Positions 11,481-23,908 of a DNA stretch of 64,000 nucleotides are shown piece by piece. Origin of the DNA: Batillaria attramentaria. Taxonomy: Eukaryota > Mollusca > Gastropoda > Batillariidae. Every line of letters starts with the position of its first letter. The stretch's first letter is position 1. The translations under genes were made by a program, and so were the position numbers. The notes under the pieces are model-generated. The model made no database searches. It saw only the letters and a program-made list of their open reading frames with translations, and was not told the DNA's origin. The stretch covers positions 107,501-171,500 of the forward strand of contig JACVVK020000219.1 in assembly GCA_018292915.2 (NCBI GenBank), in the 5' to 3' direction.

Positions 11481-13229
11481 TTGCAGACTAAAAGCCTGGT
11501 TCGGATTATCTGAGCACAAGGACTGCTACTCATGCTGGCTCGCCAGTCATCTGTGCTGAAACGTTCCCCGCTAGAACTCGCTGATGCTGCCCCTCTGAAA
11601 AAAACAGAAGAGACAGAAATAGATTTGTATTGTAAACTACACTGCTCGCATCGCGGAGCTGTGATCGAAAAGTGCCGCATGATATAGCTTCGCGTGGAAC
11701 AGTTTTGCAAAACTTGTGTTTGCCTAGTTATCGATTTTTTTGGAGACCGGAGGGCGCTTCAGCTAGCTGCAGCGTGTAATGGAGATACAGCAGGAAAACC
11801 GACTCTCTTCGTAGACATGCACCCCCCAGCGAGGCACTTACGATTAATTACATTCAATTTGCGGACCTGTGCTGAATTAATCGGACATGTAACACCGTGT
11901 GTGCTTGTAATGAGTCACTCAAACCGGAAAGCCTGTTGCTGTGTCGTCTTTAATGGAGACACTCGTTGCCAGTGATGAGAATTTTCCAGCGGTACCTGTT
12001 GTTTGAATCTGTAAAGTAAATGCGAGTGTCTTCCTGTGGAACCAGGGCTGAGAGATAAACCAGCATTGTGACGAGCAGTTTTTCTGGTGTCCATGGTGTA
12101 CACGCATACAACGCTTCACTGACCTTCTTTCTGCAACAACAAGCAGTTCGATCCTGCTTTAATGAATCTGTCACGCTTGTGAATTTTGAGCCATCAGAAA
12201 TTCTCAGGAGTGTGCCCAAGTACTCTTGAAACCTAAAGACCTCTCACGTTTGCAATCGATCAACTTGGGCTCAGTGTAGCAGACCCTGAAATAGCTCAGG
12301 TTTAGCTGACTTCATGTGCGATTGCCTGACGTCTTATTGGCGAAATATGCTGTTTCAGGACGGAGCTTTGGCGGCCATGAGCCTGAGGGAGTTTATCATG
12401 GAACCGCCATAGTCATTTTAGGTGCTTGCAGCTACATTGGAACCCAGCATATTTTTTTTTATTCGATTACCGATCTGTTACTGACATGAAACGTTTCAGT
12501 GTAATTGTTTGCTGAACTTTTGACAGTGTCGAGAGTCTCAGAGGCTGGAGTTCGTAAGGTGCTTGCAGTTGCCTTGGAACGCCACTTCAAATTTCGTTTG
12601 ATCATCGGTCTGCTATTCTGAACTAGAGACATTTTACGGAAATCGCTTACTCAACTTTGGACATTGTGGAGAGTTTCCGAGCTGAGCTGGCCCAGAAGCA
12701 CATTCTGTCTTCACCAGAGGTAAACGGAATCTCCTGTCAATCACTTCAACGTGATTTTCCCGTTTAGTTGTCTTTGAAACGGATGGATGATGTAAACTGA
12801 TATTATAAGGACGTTCATACCGACAAGTTCATTGCCCGAAACGTCGCTGCTATTCAGGAGCTGACAACACTGGTTTTATAAGGAGATTTCATACCGGCGA
12901 GTTCATGCCCTAACCGCCAATACTAATCAGTAGATTCAATAATCAAGAGACACTATTAGTATTCAGGTCAGATGCGGGTTTTCCCCGTTCGATCGAGTAG
13001 ACTCCGAGTCACAGCTGATGCAGGACGCATTCATGCTAACGCCGGGATGAACTAGGGCCGCACGATGATTCAAACGCCGGCTCCCAACCCGGGCTGGCTT
13101 GAAATATGTGGTGTCGCTGTCGCCCGCAAATGTTGGATGGAAGCTATCGATTCTTGCCGTGTCTAGCGACGTGAACCTCTCACACCTGTTGGTGTATAGG
13201 GTACACAGTATACAGCACGGGAGCTGTGT

Positions 13230-13960
13230 GTGAGACTTGTATACTACCTTTACTTGTGTGCTTGTTTTTTGGGTGGACAGAATCTGCCTTTACTTGCGTC
13301 CGTGTTGAGTTCTGATGTACGCGGAACATCCATGTACACGACATGGTCGTCGAACATGGTGCTCGAGACTTTTGAGGTCCACGCAGTACAGGATGAGCTG
13401 TGTGTGACTTCTCTGCTACCTGGATGCTGGTTTTTTTTTTTAATAGCAAAATCTACCCCATTACTTGCACTGGTGTTGGTTTTGTGTGTAAACTCACCAC
13501 TCATGTAACGGTAATTTCATAGAAGGTGAACGAGATTTTCGTGCACAGCACGAGAGTTGTGCGTGACTTCTCGGGTACTTTTACCTGGATGCTTGTTGAT
13601 TTGGGACAGAATTTACCATCACTTGTGATCGTGTTGGTGTGTCTCCATGTCGCCTCCTGAAAACCATCATCTCTTGTGCGTGCCGTTTACGTGAAAGGTG
13701 AACGAGACTTTTCAGATTGTACAGCGGGAGAGGAGTGTGTGACTACTGGCTTTTACCTGCATGCTTGTTGTTTTGAGACTTGCACAATAACATGCACTAG
13801 TGTTTGATTTTGTCTGAAAACCGACCACTCCCGTAAAACGCCATTTTGAGGGAAGATGTCTGACTTGTCTGCTGGCGTTACCAGGAATCGTTCTGTTGGG
13901 ACAGAATCTACCTTCACTTTTGTCACTGTGCAAACCGGCCACTCCTGCACGCGCTTTTTT
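13230..13960 (+). repeat. Degenerate ~165-bp tandem repeat, about four units
   Basis: Ordered landmarks recur: CCTGGATGCTTGTTG-like at 13250, 13418, 13577, 13753; GACAGAATCTACC-like at 13277, 13446, 13606, 13909; ACCACTC and GGTGAACGAGA between them. Confidence 0.75.
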
Positions 13961-15149
13961 CATTGGAGGGTGGGCGAGATTTTCCAGGTGAGGTAACTTT
14001 CGGCTGTAATAATCACACAACCCTTGAACTTTGCTCCAACAGTGTCGGCTGTAATAATCACACGACCCTTGAACTTAGCTCCAACAGTGTTGTCTTGTTG
14101 GAGCATTTCCTGCTTTTTGGCGACTTCTTCCATCTGCTTGTAAACAGATCAGTGAAGTGGATTTCATCGATGTAGTGTGTTGCGCTTTGACACAGTAAGT
14201 TAATAAATGCTCTGAGATTTCCTCCACCGGTGATCCTTGAATATTGTTTTGATGGAGAGGGGTGCACGCCTTCCTGCGACTTCTTCGATCTGCTTGTACA
14301 CAGTGAGGCAGAGGACGTGGGTGCAGTGCGCTTGGACACAGTGTAGGCTGATACGTAAATTTGAATTGCGAACGTGGTATGAGTCACGTTGTTGTTAAAG
14401 CCCGGGCTTGTTTTCTGCTGCGTATTTTGTGATCGCCGCCAACATTGCATCGGCCAGGTGCAACACGGGATGAAATGATCCCGTCAGATCATCAACACTC
14501 TAATCAGATTGTGGCATGGAGACTGAAACACTAATTCATCAGTTTTGACTCATGAACAGTCGGAGGACACTCAAAATACGAGATCCGTTTCTTGTTTCCT
14601 TGATGTGAAGGAGTAATGGGGATTTCTGTCTACTCCAACCGGAACTCTTAGGGATAACTGAGACTTCTTATTGATCCAGGAGCCATCCACCAGAGTCTAC
14701 AATCACGTAAAGGTCTTGTGAACCTGAAGTGCTCTCGGATTCATGATTGAAAGCAGATCAATGGACGGCATTGGATGAACTTTTCCACCATTCGCTGCAG
14801 TGCCCAGAGTCCTTTTTCTGGTCATTCAGCACTTCACTGCCAGAGTTTCAGATTGGTTTTGTGACTTCTGCGAGGTTCTCCTTCTTGCAAACGTTCCGCT
14901 AAGATGGTGAACGCTCACTTATACTTGTCCCAAACAGGATCTTCTAACAAGATCTAACGTTAGTTACATACAGTCACACGCCACCGCCAGAGTTTCAAAC
15001 CGATTCTTCAAGTACTTCCGCCTGTTAGGCAAGATGGTGATTTCACACTTACAGATGTCCCCCAACAGGATCATCTAACGAGATCTAACTGAAGTTAGAT
15101 CCATAAAGTTAGATCCAGACGCAAGCCGCACATCACGACCACCATCAAG

Positions 15150-15519
15150 ATGCTGTCCAGTCCAGAAATGGAGGAGCCACGGCACTCCCACAACCCTGTG
15201 TTCGTGCACCGCAAGATCGAGGACGACATCGAGCACTTCGTGGAGAACTTCAAGCAGAAGAGCTCCGTCCTTGACCGTCGCCATAGCAGCGACTCCGGGG
15301 ACTCCTCCGGCTGGACCAGCTCCGTCTTCTCCACCACGGACACGCCGTCCACGGACAGCCCTGACCGGGACGGTGAGCTGCTGCCTTTGCAAGAGGAGGA
15401 CGTTCACGGGCGGAACGGGATCATCGCGGAGAGCCGGCGAATAGCCCAGTGGGCGTTGCGTCAGTCGCGTTACGCTTCCAGCAGGGACTCGTGCTCCTGC
15501 ACCTACCACCCTCGCGCTG
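15150..15519 (+). CDS. MCF2L: MCF2L-like RhoGEF, coding exon 1 (N-terminus)
   Basis: First coding exon, 123 codons plus one base (phase 1 donor, GCTG|GTAAGT). The ATG at 15150 is the first Met after an in-frame TAG at 15096-15098. The segment is clearly more GC-rich and codon-like than its surroundings. Residues 1-35 are charged (EMEEPRHSH, KIEDDIEHFVENFK); residues 43-80 are a Ser/Thr/Asp-rich stretch that looks disordered and phosphorylatable; it ends with a DSCSCTY motif. I do not recognise this N-terminus in vertebrate MCF2L, whose N-termini vary by promoter. It is assigned to the gene because its phase and reading frame join cleanly to the CRAL-TRIO exons 5.8 kb downstream. The 5' UTR and transcription start are not resolved. 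The antisense open frame over the same bases is a shadow. Confidence 0.8.
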
Positions 15520-16058
15520 GTAAGTCTGTGTTGCCTAGCTCGACCTTGGCCTGACCTTGACCTTGAGGTTTTAAGACCTTATTTGACCTCGGCCCAACCT
15601 AGACCTTGATCTTGAGTTTTGACATCTTCCCTTGGTTTTTGGTTTTAGTTCTTGAGTCGGGCGAGGGACTTGGCACAACTGTACGCTTGTCAGTGAAAAT
15701 ATTTGCATAGATGGAGATCGTCTGCATGCTTGACTAGCTCGGCCACGGCATGCTCTTTATTCTTGTTTTTGTCTCATGTTTTTTTATATTTTTATTTATT
15801 TATTAGAACTTATATTGTGTGTCTCCACCAGTTTGTTAAGAGTAATTGGCGATGCATGCGATGCAGTTGGCGGCGTTATGATTGGATCGGATTGGATATG
15901 ACAAATCTTTCAGAAAAGGGGGCGGGGGGGGGGGGGGGTGGTATGGGGGCGGGTGGAACACAACAGTAACAATAACAATTATTCTGTTTCTCTGCCTGCC
16001 TGCCTGGCTGTCTGCCTGTCTTTGTGTTTGCCCCTGTCTGTCTGTCTCGTCTCTCTGC

Positions 16059-16060
<2 letters not shown>

Positions 16061-16109
<49 letters not shown>

Positions 16110-16159
16110 TCTCTCTCTCTCACACACACACACACATTTGCAACAAAGCACATAATTAT

Positions 16160-16198
<39 letters not shown>
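16061..16198. repeat. (GT)n, (CT)n, (CA)n, (GA)n compound microsatellite
   Basis: (GT)n 16061-16108, short CT and CA tracts to 16136, (GA)n 16164-16199. Confidence 0.93.
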
Positions 16199-16207
<9 letters not shown>

Positions 16208-16517
16208 ACAAATAATATAGAGTTCACACAGTCACAGCTTCAGAGAATGTGTTTTGCCTCTGTTGCTTATATTTAATGTGAGTCATCCCATAAGACCATC
16301 TGGCGACGACAGGGATTGTGAGCTATGTCAAGGCCAGAGTGACTGGTGAGGTCGTGTGCCTGTAATTATTATTGCATACCAGCGGCGCGATACATTGCAT
16401 GTTATAGGTCAGCAGGCATGATATACGTATGTTGTGGAAACGATATTTTTCCGACAAGCTGCTCTGTAAAGTTCTGAAGCAGACAGCTACACACAAAGAA
16501 AGGAAACGGCACCGGTT

Positions 16518-16521
<4 letters not shown>

Positions 16522-16560
<39 letters not shown>

Positions 16561-16664
16561 GTTTACAACGGAAGAAGTTATAGGCATACAAAGACCATTT
16601 TCAAACTTGCCTGTTCTACACTACCATAAAAAGAAAGAAAATTAAAAAGAAGAAAACGAAGAAA

Positions 16665-16755
<91 letters not shown>
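16522..16755. repeat. (GA)n and long (CA)n microsatellites
   Basis: (GA)n 16520-16557 and an 87-bp perfect (AC)n at 16668-16755. Confidence 0.95.
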
Positions 16756-16757
<2 letters not shown>

Positions 16758-17018
16758 TATGCGCCGCGCTCGGGCGGCACTGAAGCATATCATATTCATG
16801 ATATCATTTATGATGTACGTGGTCATGGGGTAACGCAGGTGTATCGTTGTTTATACGTTATAAGCATGACAGGTTTTGTTGGTAAGAGTGAACTTTGGTG
16901 AATGGGCAAGACGGATTGGCTGTAAATAAATCATGCAGTTTCTGATGCCAGGTGGTTGACGAGCATTTTCAGAATGATGATAGCGACCGGGGGGAGATTG
17001 TTCCAGAGAGAGGCACCG

Positions 17019-17169
17019 GAGAGAGAGAGAGAGAGAGAGAGAGATGATGATGATGATGATGATGATGATGAAACTTTATTTCTCAACGGTAAAAGTTTTG
17101 ACAGAAAAAGTTACGTCAGTTTGCAAACTTGCCGTTGCTAATATTACAAAAGATTAGAGAAAAGCAAAT

Positions 17170-17200
<31 letters not shown>

Positions 17201-17290
17201 CAATGACAATGACAATGACACTTTATTTTCCAAGGATAGAAGATTTGGTGCGCAGACCTGTCTTACAGAGAGAGAGAGAGAGAGCTCCGT
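17019..17290 (-). mobile_element. Two retroelement 3' ends with tandem tails
   Basis: On the minus strand: AATAAAGTTT followed by (CAT)n then (TC)n (plus 17019-17082), and AAATAAAGTGT followed by (CATTGT)n then (TC)n (plus 17173-17230). The first matches 57601-57650 in layout. Bodies are unrecognised. Confidence 0.45.
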
Positions 17291-17871
17291 TTGTTCAGAT
17301 TTTTGCAGTGTGACTTGATGTGTGACGAAGACGTGGAACCAACCACCTCGGGTGTTTGACTGTGCACCGTCTCGCTGATTCGTGTCATGAGCCGCCTAAA
17401 CACGACCTGTTTTGACTGGCCATAATTAACGTTATCGGCACGTGCCTTTGCTTGGAGCCGCCGCTGCAGCTAGGAGCGGGCTCAGATTAAGACAACAGCG
17501 ATATGCAAATTTATACAAGTCAGCTGAAGGGCCAGTGTTGTATTTGTTCCCTTTCCTCAAGTCACGTGCTGATCAGTGATGACACAGTGAAAATATCCGC
17601 TATGTCATAGTGAGGGTTATTTCTGTCCGATTGTGGCGTTGTTTTAGTAGCGGGACTTTTATTTGTGCAACAGTTTGCACAGTAGTGAGGCGTCAATATG
17701 GGACAAGAGAACTACGGTTATAAGGAAGGTTAGAGATAACGTACGTACTAGCTGCCTTGTGTGCTTCACTTCCTTTGTGATATATACTGAGGAACTTGAG
17801 TTATATAGAGTATGCGTGTGAATGTTTTGGTTTCATGGTAGGCGTGCAGACTGCAGTAAATTATTATTTTG

Positions 17872-18166
<295 letters not shown>

Positions 18167-18539
18167 TCACGATTTAACTTTTCTGGTTGTTAATCTTTGA
18201 ATAGCCGTGCATTTCTGTCCAAACTTTAACCGTTGGATGATAAATATTCATCACCATCATCATCGTCATCAACATCTCGAGTCATGGGGCGTTGTCACCG
18301 TGGCAAACGTACATAACACATGTACATAAATTAACTTAGCCCCAAACGCATGTCGACATCACAAACTATGCATCACGCAGTGCGTAACATTATACCCAAT
18401 GGTCCCATAGGCGTTTACAAGGAAGATAGGTTTACACGGACCCCCAGCACACGCCGAATGATTGACTGGTGTCCAGTTTCAGATCACCTTCGCAGTCTCG
18501 TGTAGGAAGGTTTCGCTTTCCTTCACCAGAAACAAAGAC

Positions 18540-19060
18540 GTTCTCAGGGCTTGTTGATGGATTTCTTGCGCCTGTGTATGTGTGTGGGTGTGTGTGTCAT
18601 TGTTATATGCTGTTCTGGTTTGAACAGTCGTAAGAGTTTTTTTCCCGTGAAGTGACTGCACACAGTGTGAATTGTTGTGTGTGAAGGTTTAGACAAACAA
18701 AAGGAGTTATCAGAGCCTGTTTCGATGGATTTGTTAGGCTTTTTGTCATTGTCGTACGGTGTCCTGGTCATTATAGTCATAAGATTTTCTGACCACGGTG
18801 TGAGTTGTGAAATCTCAGACAAAAGGAGTTTTCAGAGAGAAATTCGATGGATCTCTCAGGCTTCGTGTCATTGTTAAAATACGCTGGTTTGCTTATACAA
18901 TACTCAACAGTCACGATTTTTCTCCGTGGCTGAGCGGTGTGAATTGTACTGAAGGTTCAAACAAAAGCACTTGTCAGAATTTCGACGGATTTTGTTCGAC
19001 TCTATGTCATTGTTTCAAGTCACGCTGGTCTTGCTAGTCATAAGATCTTTTCCGTTTTAG
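18540..19060 (+). repeat. Degenerate 120-170-bp tandem repeat, four units
   Basis: GATGGATTT(C/G)TT-like words at 18555, 18724, 18845 and 18983, each followed by GTCATTGT and a TAGTCATAAGAT-like segment. Confidence 0.7.
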
Positions 19061-19288
19061 TGACTGCCCGGTGATACGTGTAGTGAAGGGTCGCTGCTGG
19101 TTTATTTTGAGAAAGGGGAAGAGTGCAAGTACTGAAAAGTCATTGTACATACAGACACGGATATTGTGAGATGGTGTGGTGTGTGGCGAAAAAAGTGAGA
19201 AGGTTTCGCGGGAGGCTACGGAGTCGGGATTCAGCTGAACGTGAGTGGGTCTGTTGTGTGGATAAGATTCTCTATACCCTTCGATGAC

Positions 19289-19705
<417 letters not shown>

Positions 19706-19824
19706 ATTTACATTTATTTCAGTGGAGTTGCTTTGGTTTTCGATTGATAGTTCATCCGAAGTAGCGGGACAGTTAAAGTTATAAGACAGGCAGCAACTGC
19801 CTAACAGCTGTGTCTTATACGTTT

Positions 19825-19902
19825 TGTCGTCATCATCATCATCATCATCACCATCTTCATCATCATCATCACCATCATCATCATTATCATCATCATGTGT
19901 AC

Positions 19903-19977
<75 letters not shown>

Positions 19978-19992
19978 TCTCTCTCTCTCTCT
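19825..19992. repeat. (CAT)n, (GT)n, (CT)n microsatellites
   Basis: (CAT)n 19828-19896, (GT)n 19905-19976, (CT)n to 19993. Confidence 0.93.
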
Positions 19993-20005
19993 CCTGATCC
20001 TGATA

Positions 20006-20150
20006 TGGAGTCGATCGGTATAACTGAGTTAGTAGAGCGTTGATCTGTCAGTGCTCTGGTCTTTGGTTCGATACCCGGAGCAAAACTACCAAAATGTTGA
20101 TACCCCGTCAACGGTGGAAAAGAACGTTAAACCCTTAACAGCTGGCTACA
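20006..20150 (+). mobile_element. SINE with a different tRNA-like head but the common tail
   Basis: Head GGTATAACTGAGTTAGTAGA with perfect B-box GGTTCGATACC, then ACCCCGTC, GGTGGAAAAGAACGTTAAAC. The tail agrees with the main SINE (GGTGGAAAAGGACGTTAAAC) while the head does not. The GACGTTAAACTCC word recurs at 20162. Confidence 0.6.
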
Positions 20151-20950
20151 AAAGAAAACGGACGTTAAACTCCGAAACTACTATCTAAGCAGTTATCTCC
20201 CTCACAGATTGAGAGAGAACACGCGAACGCAACATTTCATGTGCATGCAACGATTCCCTGAAATCAAACAGAACATCCCACTTTTGTGTCGACAGGGTTG
20301 AATTTCGTTAATCGATCAGACAACGGATAGGCTTTACCCAGCGAAATGTTACCAGAATAAAACATGTCGGCTGTTTGTGTGGCACGCCAGTTCCTAATAT
20401 ATTTGCCCTTTGGGAAGTTGTATAATGTGGGGTACACGTCAATCACAAAGGATAACTTGGTTTGTAGGACCATTTTTGCTAAATTGTATTGCGTTAGTTC
20501 AGCTTGTGCAATGTGGTTGTTTGACCATGTATGTAGCGTCTGCGCCGTTTCTGTCGATGCTCAGTGGCCAGAAATGAACTTTTTGTTTTTGAGAACGACT
20601 TTGCGGCTTCGTGAGTTTTTTTTTTTTTTTTTTTTTAAAATTTGATTTGCTTATTTTGTTGATCAGTTCATTCATCCGTTTATTTTTATTCATTGAGACA
20701 TGAGGATTTTGAGTGCCAAATATGCATAACCAAAGCGTCTCATGGATTGAGTTTAGACTTGGTTTGATCTTTACATACTTCGCAGTTAGTTAGTTAGTTA
20801 GTTACTTAGTTGTTTTTTTCTGGTGCGCCCAGGGCTTTTGTTGTAGAATCGTACAGCCCAGAACACAACGTTTCCATGTAGAAATTAGCGTTTCAATGAG
20901 CCTGTTTACACTATAGACCAGGTTCAACCCGAATTTACCTCGAGTCAGGT

Positions 20951-21138
20951 GGGTGGGTGGGTGGGTGGGTGGGTTGGGTGTTTGGGGGGTTTAACGTCCT
21001 TTTCCACCACATAGGGTGATATCAAAGACGGGGCAACGATGAAAAACCCAGCACAAATATTTGGCCCCAGCCGGGATCGAACTCACGACCCGAGCATTAG
21101 AAGTCCAACACTCTACCATTCGGCCACCCCGGCTCCCC
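20951..21138 (-). mobile_element. tRNA-derived SINE, subfamily A, with 14-bp TSD
   Basis: Full-length inverted copy with expanded (GGGT)n end. Flanked by exact ACCTCGAGTCAGGT at 20937-20950 and 21139-21152. Lies about 140 bp upstream of exon 2. Confidence 0.93.
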
Positions 21139-21275
21139 ACCTCGAGTCAGGTAGGACATGGGTCAATAGCGTTGCAGATTCTCTGCAAGTCTAACCCGGA
21201 CAAGCACTGTGATACGTTAACAGCACTCCAAACCTTTGTTTTGTCATGTGTATGTACCTGTGTGTTTGTGTGCAG

Positions 21276-21359
21276 GCGATGCGATGGGGGAGGTGGGACA
21301 ACGGTACCGGGTGATAGACGTGGCCGAGCTGCTGCAGTCACGCTTCGTGATTCTCACAG
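21276..21359 (+). CDS. MCF2L: MCF2L-like RhoGEF, exon 2 (entry to CRAL-TRIO domain)
   Basis: 84 nt, phase 1 in and phase 1 out, bounded by TGTGCAG| and |GTGAGA. Encodes GDAMGEVGQRYRVIDVAELL followed by QSRFVILTG. This corresponds to the family segment just before the lipid-binding fold, where a DVxxxLxxRF(A/V)xLxGG-type sequence precedes the ITFPD motif. The exon gives residues about 124-152 of the assembled protein. No in-frame stop. Confidence 0.88.
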
Positions 21360-21726
21360 GTGAGATACTCAGGGCTTTAAAGATCTGAGCTCCCAACAAA
21401 AAGCTTTCCGAAGTGTGAAATTTTTTTTTACAGAGTCGACCGTGCAAGCACAGTCAAGTCTGTCACAGTTGCAGAGTTCACACAGTGTCCAGAAACCGCG
21501 ACAAAACCATGCCGAAAAACTGCCCCCACTTCATGTCGGGGTCTAGACTTAATGTAGACTAAAGTCTGTCCATTTTCGTATGATTTTAAGTGCTTCTGAG
21601 GAGGAAACACTGTTTTTGGATGAAACCCACTTCTCGTGTTTGGAATGGAGAAAACTGTATGCTGTTTCGGGCAAAATTTCTGTCTGTGTAAAATCTAGTC
21701 AACAGAATATCTTTCGGATTGCACAG

Positions 21727-21841
21727 GGGCCAAGGCAAAGAACGGAGCGCCCGTGATCACCTTTCCTGACCGCCAGGGGGCGCCAGATGTCTCTGATGAC
21801 GACTACCAGAAAGTGGTCACCTACCTCTGTGGACTTGTCCC
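21727..21841 (+). CDS. MCF2L: MCF2L-like RhoGEF, exon 3 (CRAL-TRIO, ITFPD motif)
   Basis: 115 nt, phase 1 in, phase 2 out (ACAG| / |GTAAGT). Encodes GAKAKNGAPVITFPD and then DDDYQKVVTYLCGLVP. The PVITFPD motif and the following YQxVxTYL helix are the signature opening of the SEC14-like domain of MCF2/MCF2L/MCF2L2. In the vertebrate proteins this domain binds phosphoinositides and affects membrane recruitment and autoinhibition of the GEF. Residues about 152-190. Introns 2 (367 bp) and 3 (4.5 kb) flank it. Confidence 0.92.
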
Positions 21842-21911
21842 GTAAGTCTCCTTTGCCTCTTTGCTAGCCACAGAGCTATATCTCTGTGAGGTCAGCTGCT
21901 GTGTGCGAGTG

Positions 21912-22314
21912 TTAATAATAATAATAATAATAAGTATTGTATAGGCGCTTTTCCCAATTTCATGATCGGCTCAAAGCACCGCGAACTGAACCCAACACGC
22001 ACGCTCACGTGAATCACACGCATTCTCTCACACACTGGACATAAACACATTACAATCACGTTGTGCGAAGGGTCAGCTCAGCTATTTAAATTTCGGAATT
22101 TAGATTTGCATTTATTTTTCAAATTTGGTGGGCTGATCATTTCCAAAGCAGATGGGGAGGAAGCCGGAGTATCCGGAGAGAACCCCCGACGATCGGCCCG
22201 AATGGACGGTGCCACGTAGGAGAAGGAAAAATTCTTTGCTCCGAGTGGGACTCCAACCCCTGACCTCTCGTACTGGTGACAAGTCTCTTAACCATTGTGC
22301 CACCGACCGCCCCA
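21912..22314 (-). mobile_element. Second SINE family (LINE-tailed), copy 1
   Basis: Reverse complement begins GGGCGGTCGGTGGCACAATG GTTAAGAG (A-box-like), has a B-box-like GTTGGAGTCCC, a body with CTCCGGATACTCCGGCTTCC and ends GCGCTTTGAGCCGATCATGA then (ATT)n. About 400 bp, lying in intron 3. Homologous along its length to 25250-25649. Confidence 0.85.
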
Positions 22315-22469
22315 GTTAATGACAGTGGTGCTTTCTGTGTGTGTGTGTGTGGGGAGGGGAGGTGGGGGGGGGGGGTTAAAGGGGCTAATTCTACCATATT
22401 TATGCTCACAGATCGTGCTGAGCTGTATCTACCATCATTGATATCACTTAGACTATGACAGCTCCTGTA

Positions 22470-22870
22470 ATGGGCTCGCCTTGACGCGGCGGGGCTGATT
22501 TCGCCAAGCTTGCCCACCCCTTTTGCTCTTTCTTCACTCTTATTTCTGCCTCCCTCGGTCCATTCACCTGTCTTTTGTTCTCTTAAAATCTCCTCCGGGG
22601 GGAGGTCAGTAAGCGGGTGTCTGCTGACCCTTGGTCCAGTGAGACATCTGAGGGTCGTTTCTGAAGGCCGACTTCACTGGATTCCCCCCACCTGGTCTTC
22701 AGCCTGGCGGGCTTTGTTCGCAGCGCCCTGCTGGTGCTGCTGAACACCTGTCATGTTGAAGACCTTCACAACGCACCCCTCTCTGGTGCGTTGTTTTCCC
22801 AAACCGCCTCACGGCGGGGAGGTTCCGTGTTGGAGCGGTCTGTTCTCCAACTGCCTCCCAGGCATGTTGT
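22470..22870 (+). other. Hairpin-rich, C-rich block of unknown nature
   Basis: Perfect stems: ACAACGCACC 22768-22777 with 22785-22794; CCGCC/GGCGG 22804-22817; TTGGAG/CTCCAA 22830-22850. Two interlocking pairs (GACCCT 22626/AGGGTC 22651 and CCAGTGA 22636/TCACTGG 22674) could form a pseudoknot. No ORF recognised; possibly a LINE 5' UTR. Confidence 0.35.
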
Positions 22871-23094
22871 CTTCATTGGCAACTAAGGAATTTTCCTTCC
22901 TACCTCTCTGTCTATCCCTCACCAGCCCATTCACCTGTATCTTTCTCTTTAAAACCTCCCAAATTTAGCCGCTCTGTCCTTCCTCTCTTCTCTCAGCTGA
23001 TTTCTAAGTTCGGCCCTTTCATCTATATTTCTTCTTTTTAACTCCTCACTCACGTCTGCACTACCAGTGGTTAGGAATAAGTGATGTTGGGCAT

Positions 23095-23409
23095 ATGCTG
23101 CGAACTGGTTTATTGCGCCTAGGAGATGATAAGTTGCAATATTTGCTGTATATGCGCTTAGTATTTATCTTTGTTTTACCTAGTTGTAATTGTCATTTGT
23201 TTTCTACGCTTTTTTGTAACCGGGAGTTCGAGAAATTAGCATGAAGGTGCAGCGTCTCCTGCATGTCCTAGGTTTATATTGCCCCGTAGACCAGTTTGCA
23301 TCCTTTGTCCACCGTTACATTTTTGTTTTTTTCATGTAGTGCAGGCACACTCAGCCGCGAATTAGTCTTTGTGGCTTGCGCGGCTTTAAGCCCTAAAAAC
23401 TCACTCACC
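23095..23409 (+). repeat. Dispersed repeat with CTCACTC tail, copy 2
   Basis: About 315 bp, including an upstream part (GAACTGGTTTATTGCGCCTA) that is absent or degraded in copy 1. Lies in intron 3. Confidence 0.75.
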
Positions 23410-23908
23410 CTGTAATGCTGGCACTGAGCCAATAGAAGCGTACTCGATGATGCGGCGACCACACTGAGCGCTCCAGTAGCGTAACATCAGTCGTAGAATT
23501 TGAATGTTTGAACTCACGCGCAAAGTGTAAACAACAGAGTATCGCATTAAGAGCTGTACTAATCATCAAGTTGGAGTGTTCCGAGCGTACAGGCGCTCCG
23601 AAGAGCGAAACCGTTCAAAAACATAGCAAAAGATGGAATCATAGTTAACCCGTTTCATGCGAGAGCAGTACTGGCGGACCAGCCCACTAGACCACCAGCC
23701 ATGGACAGAGAGATTTGGTAGACTTTCGTCAGGGAAGTACCAGAAAAGGGATGGAGGTTGCCCACGGAACTTGCTCTGTTTGACACAGACATCGATCCCC
23801 CACTAAGTCTGATCCCAGCGCGGCCATTTATGGCTGTTATCTGTTGTGGTGTTCGCTGTCTTTAAAGGCCGATATTCCAACAATTCTGTGCCGCTCAGAA
23901 ATCGCTCT

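Larger units (their letters stand above)
9290..15149. other. 5' region of the gene: mosaic of diverged local tandem duplications
   Basis: No recognised ORF, SINE or MITE. Repeated words show local duplications at 9527/9682 (period 155), 9940-10195 (about 27 bp), 11169/11300/11442 (131, 142), 12420/12557 (137), 12805/12878 (73), 13250-13930 (about 165, four copies), 13998/14047 (49), 14120/14276 (156) and 14841/14988 (147). It may contain promoter or 5' UTR exons of the MCF2L-like gene, but none can be delimited by reading. Confidence 0.6.

Noticed and set aside
15075..15509. 144-codon minus-strand ORF over exon 1
   Set aside because: Antisense shadow of a GC-rich exon; the plus frame has a phase-compatible junction to the CRAL-TRIO exons.
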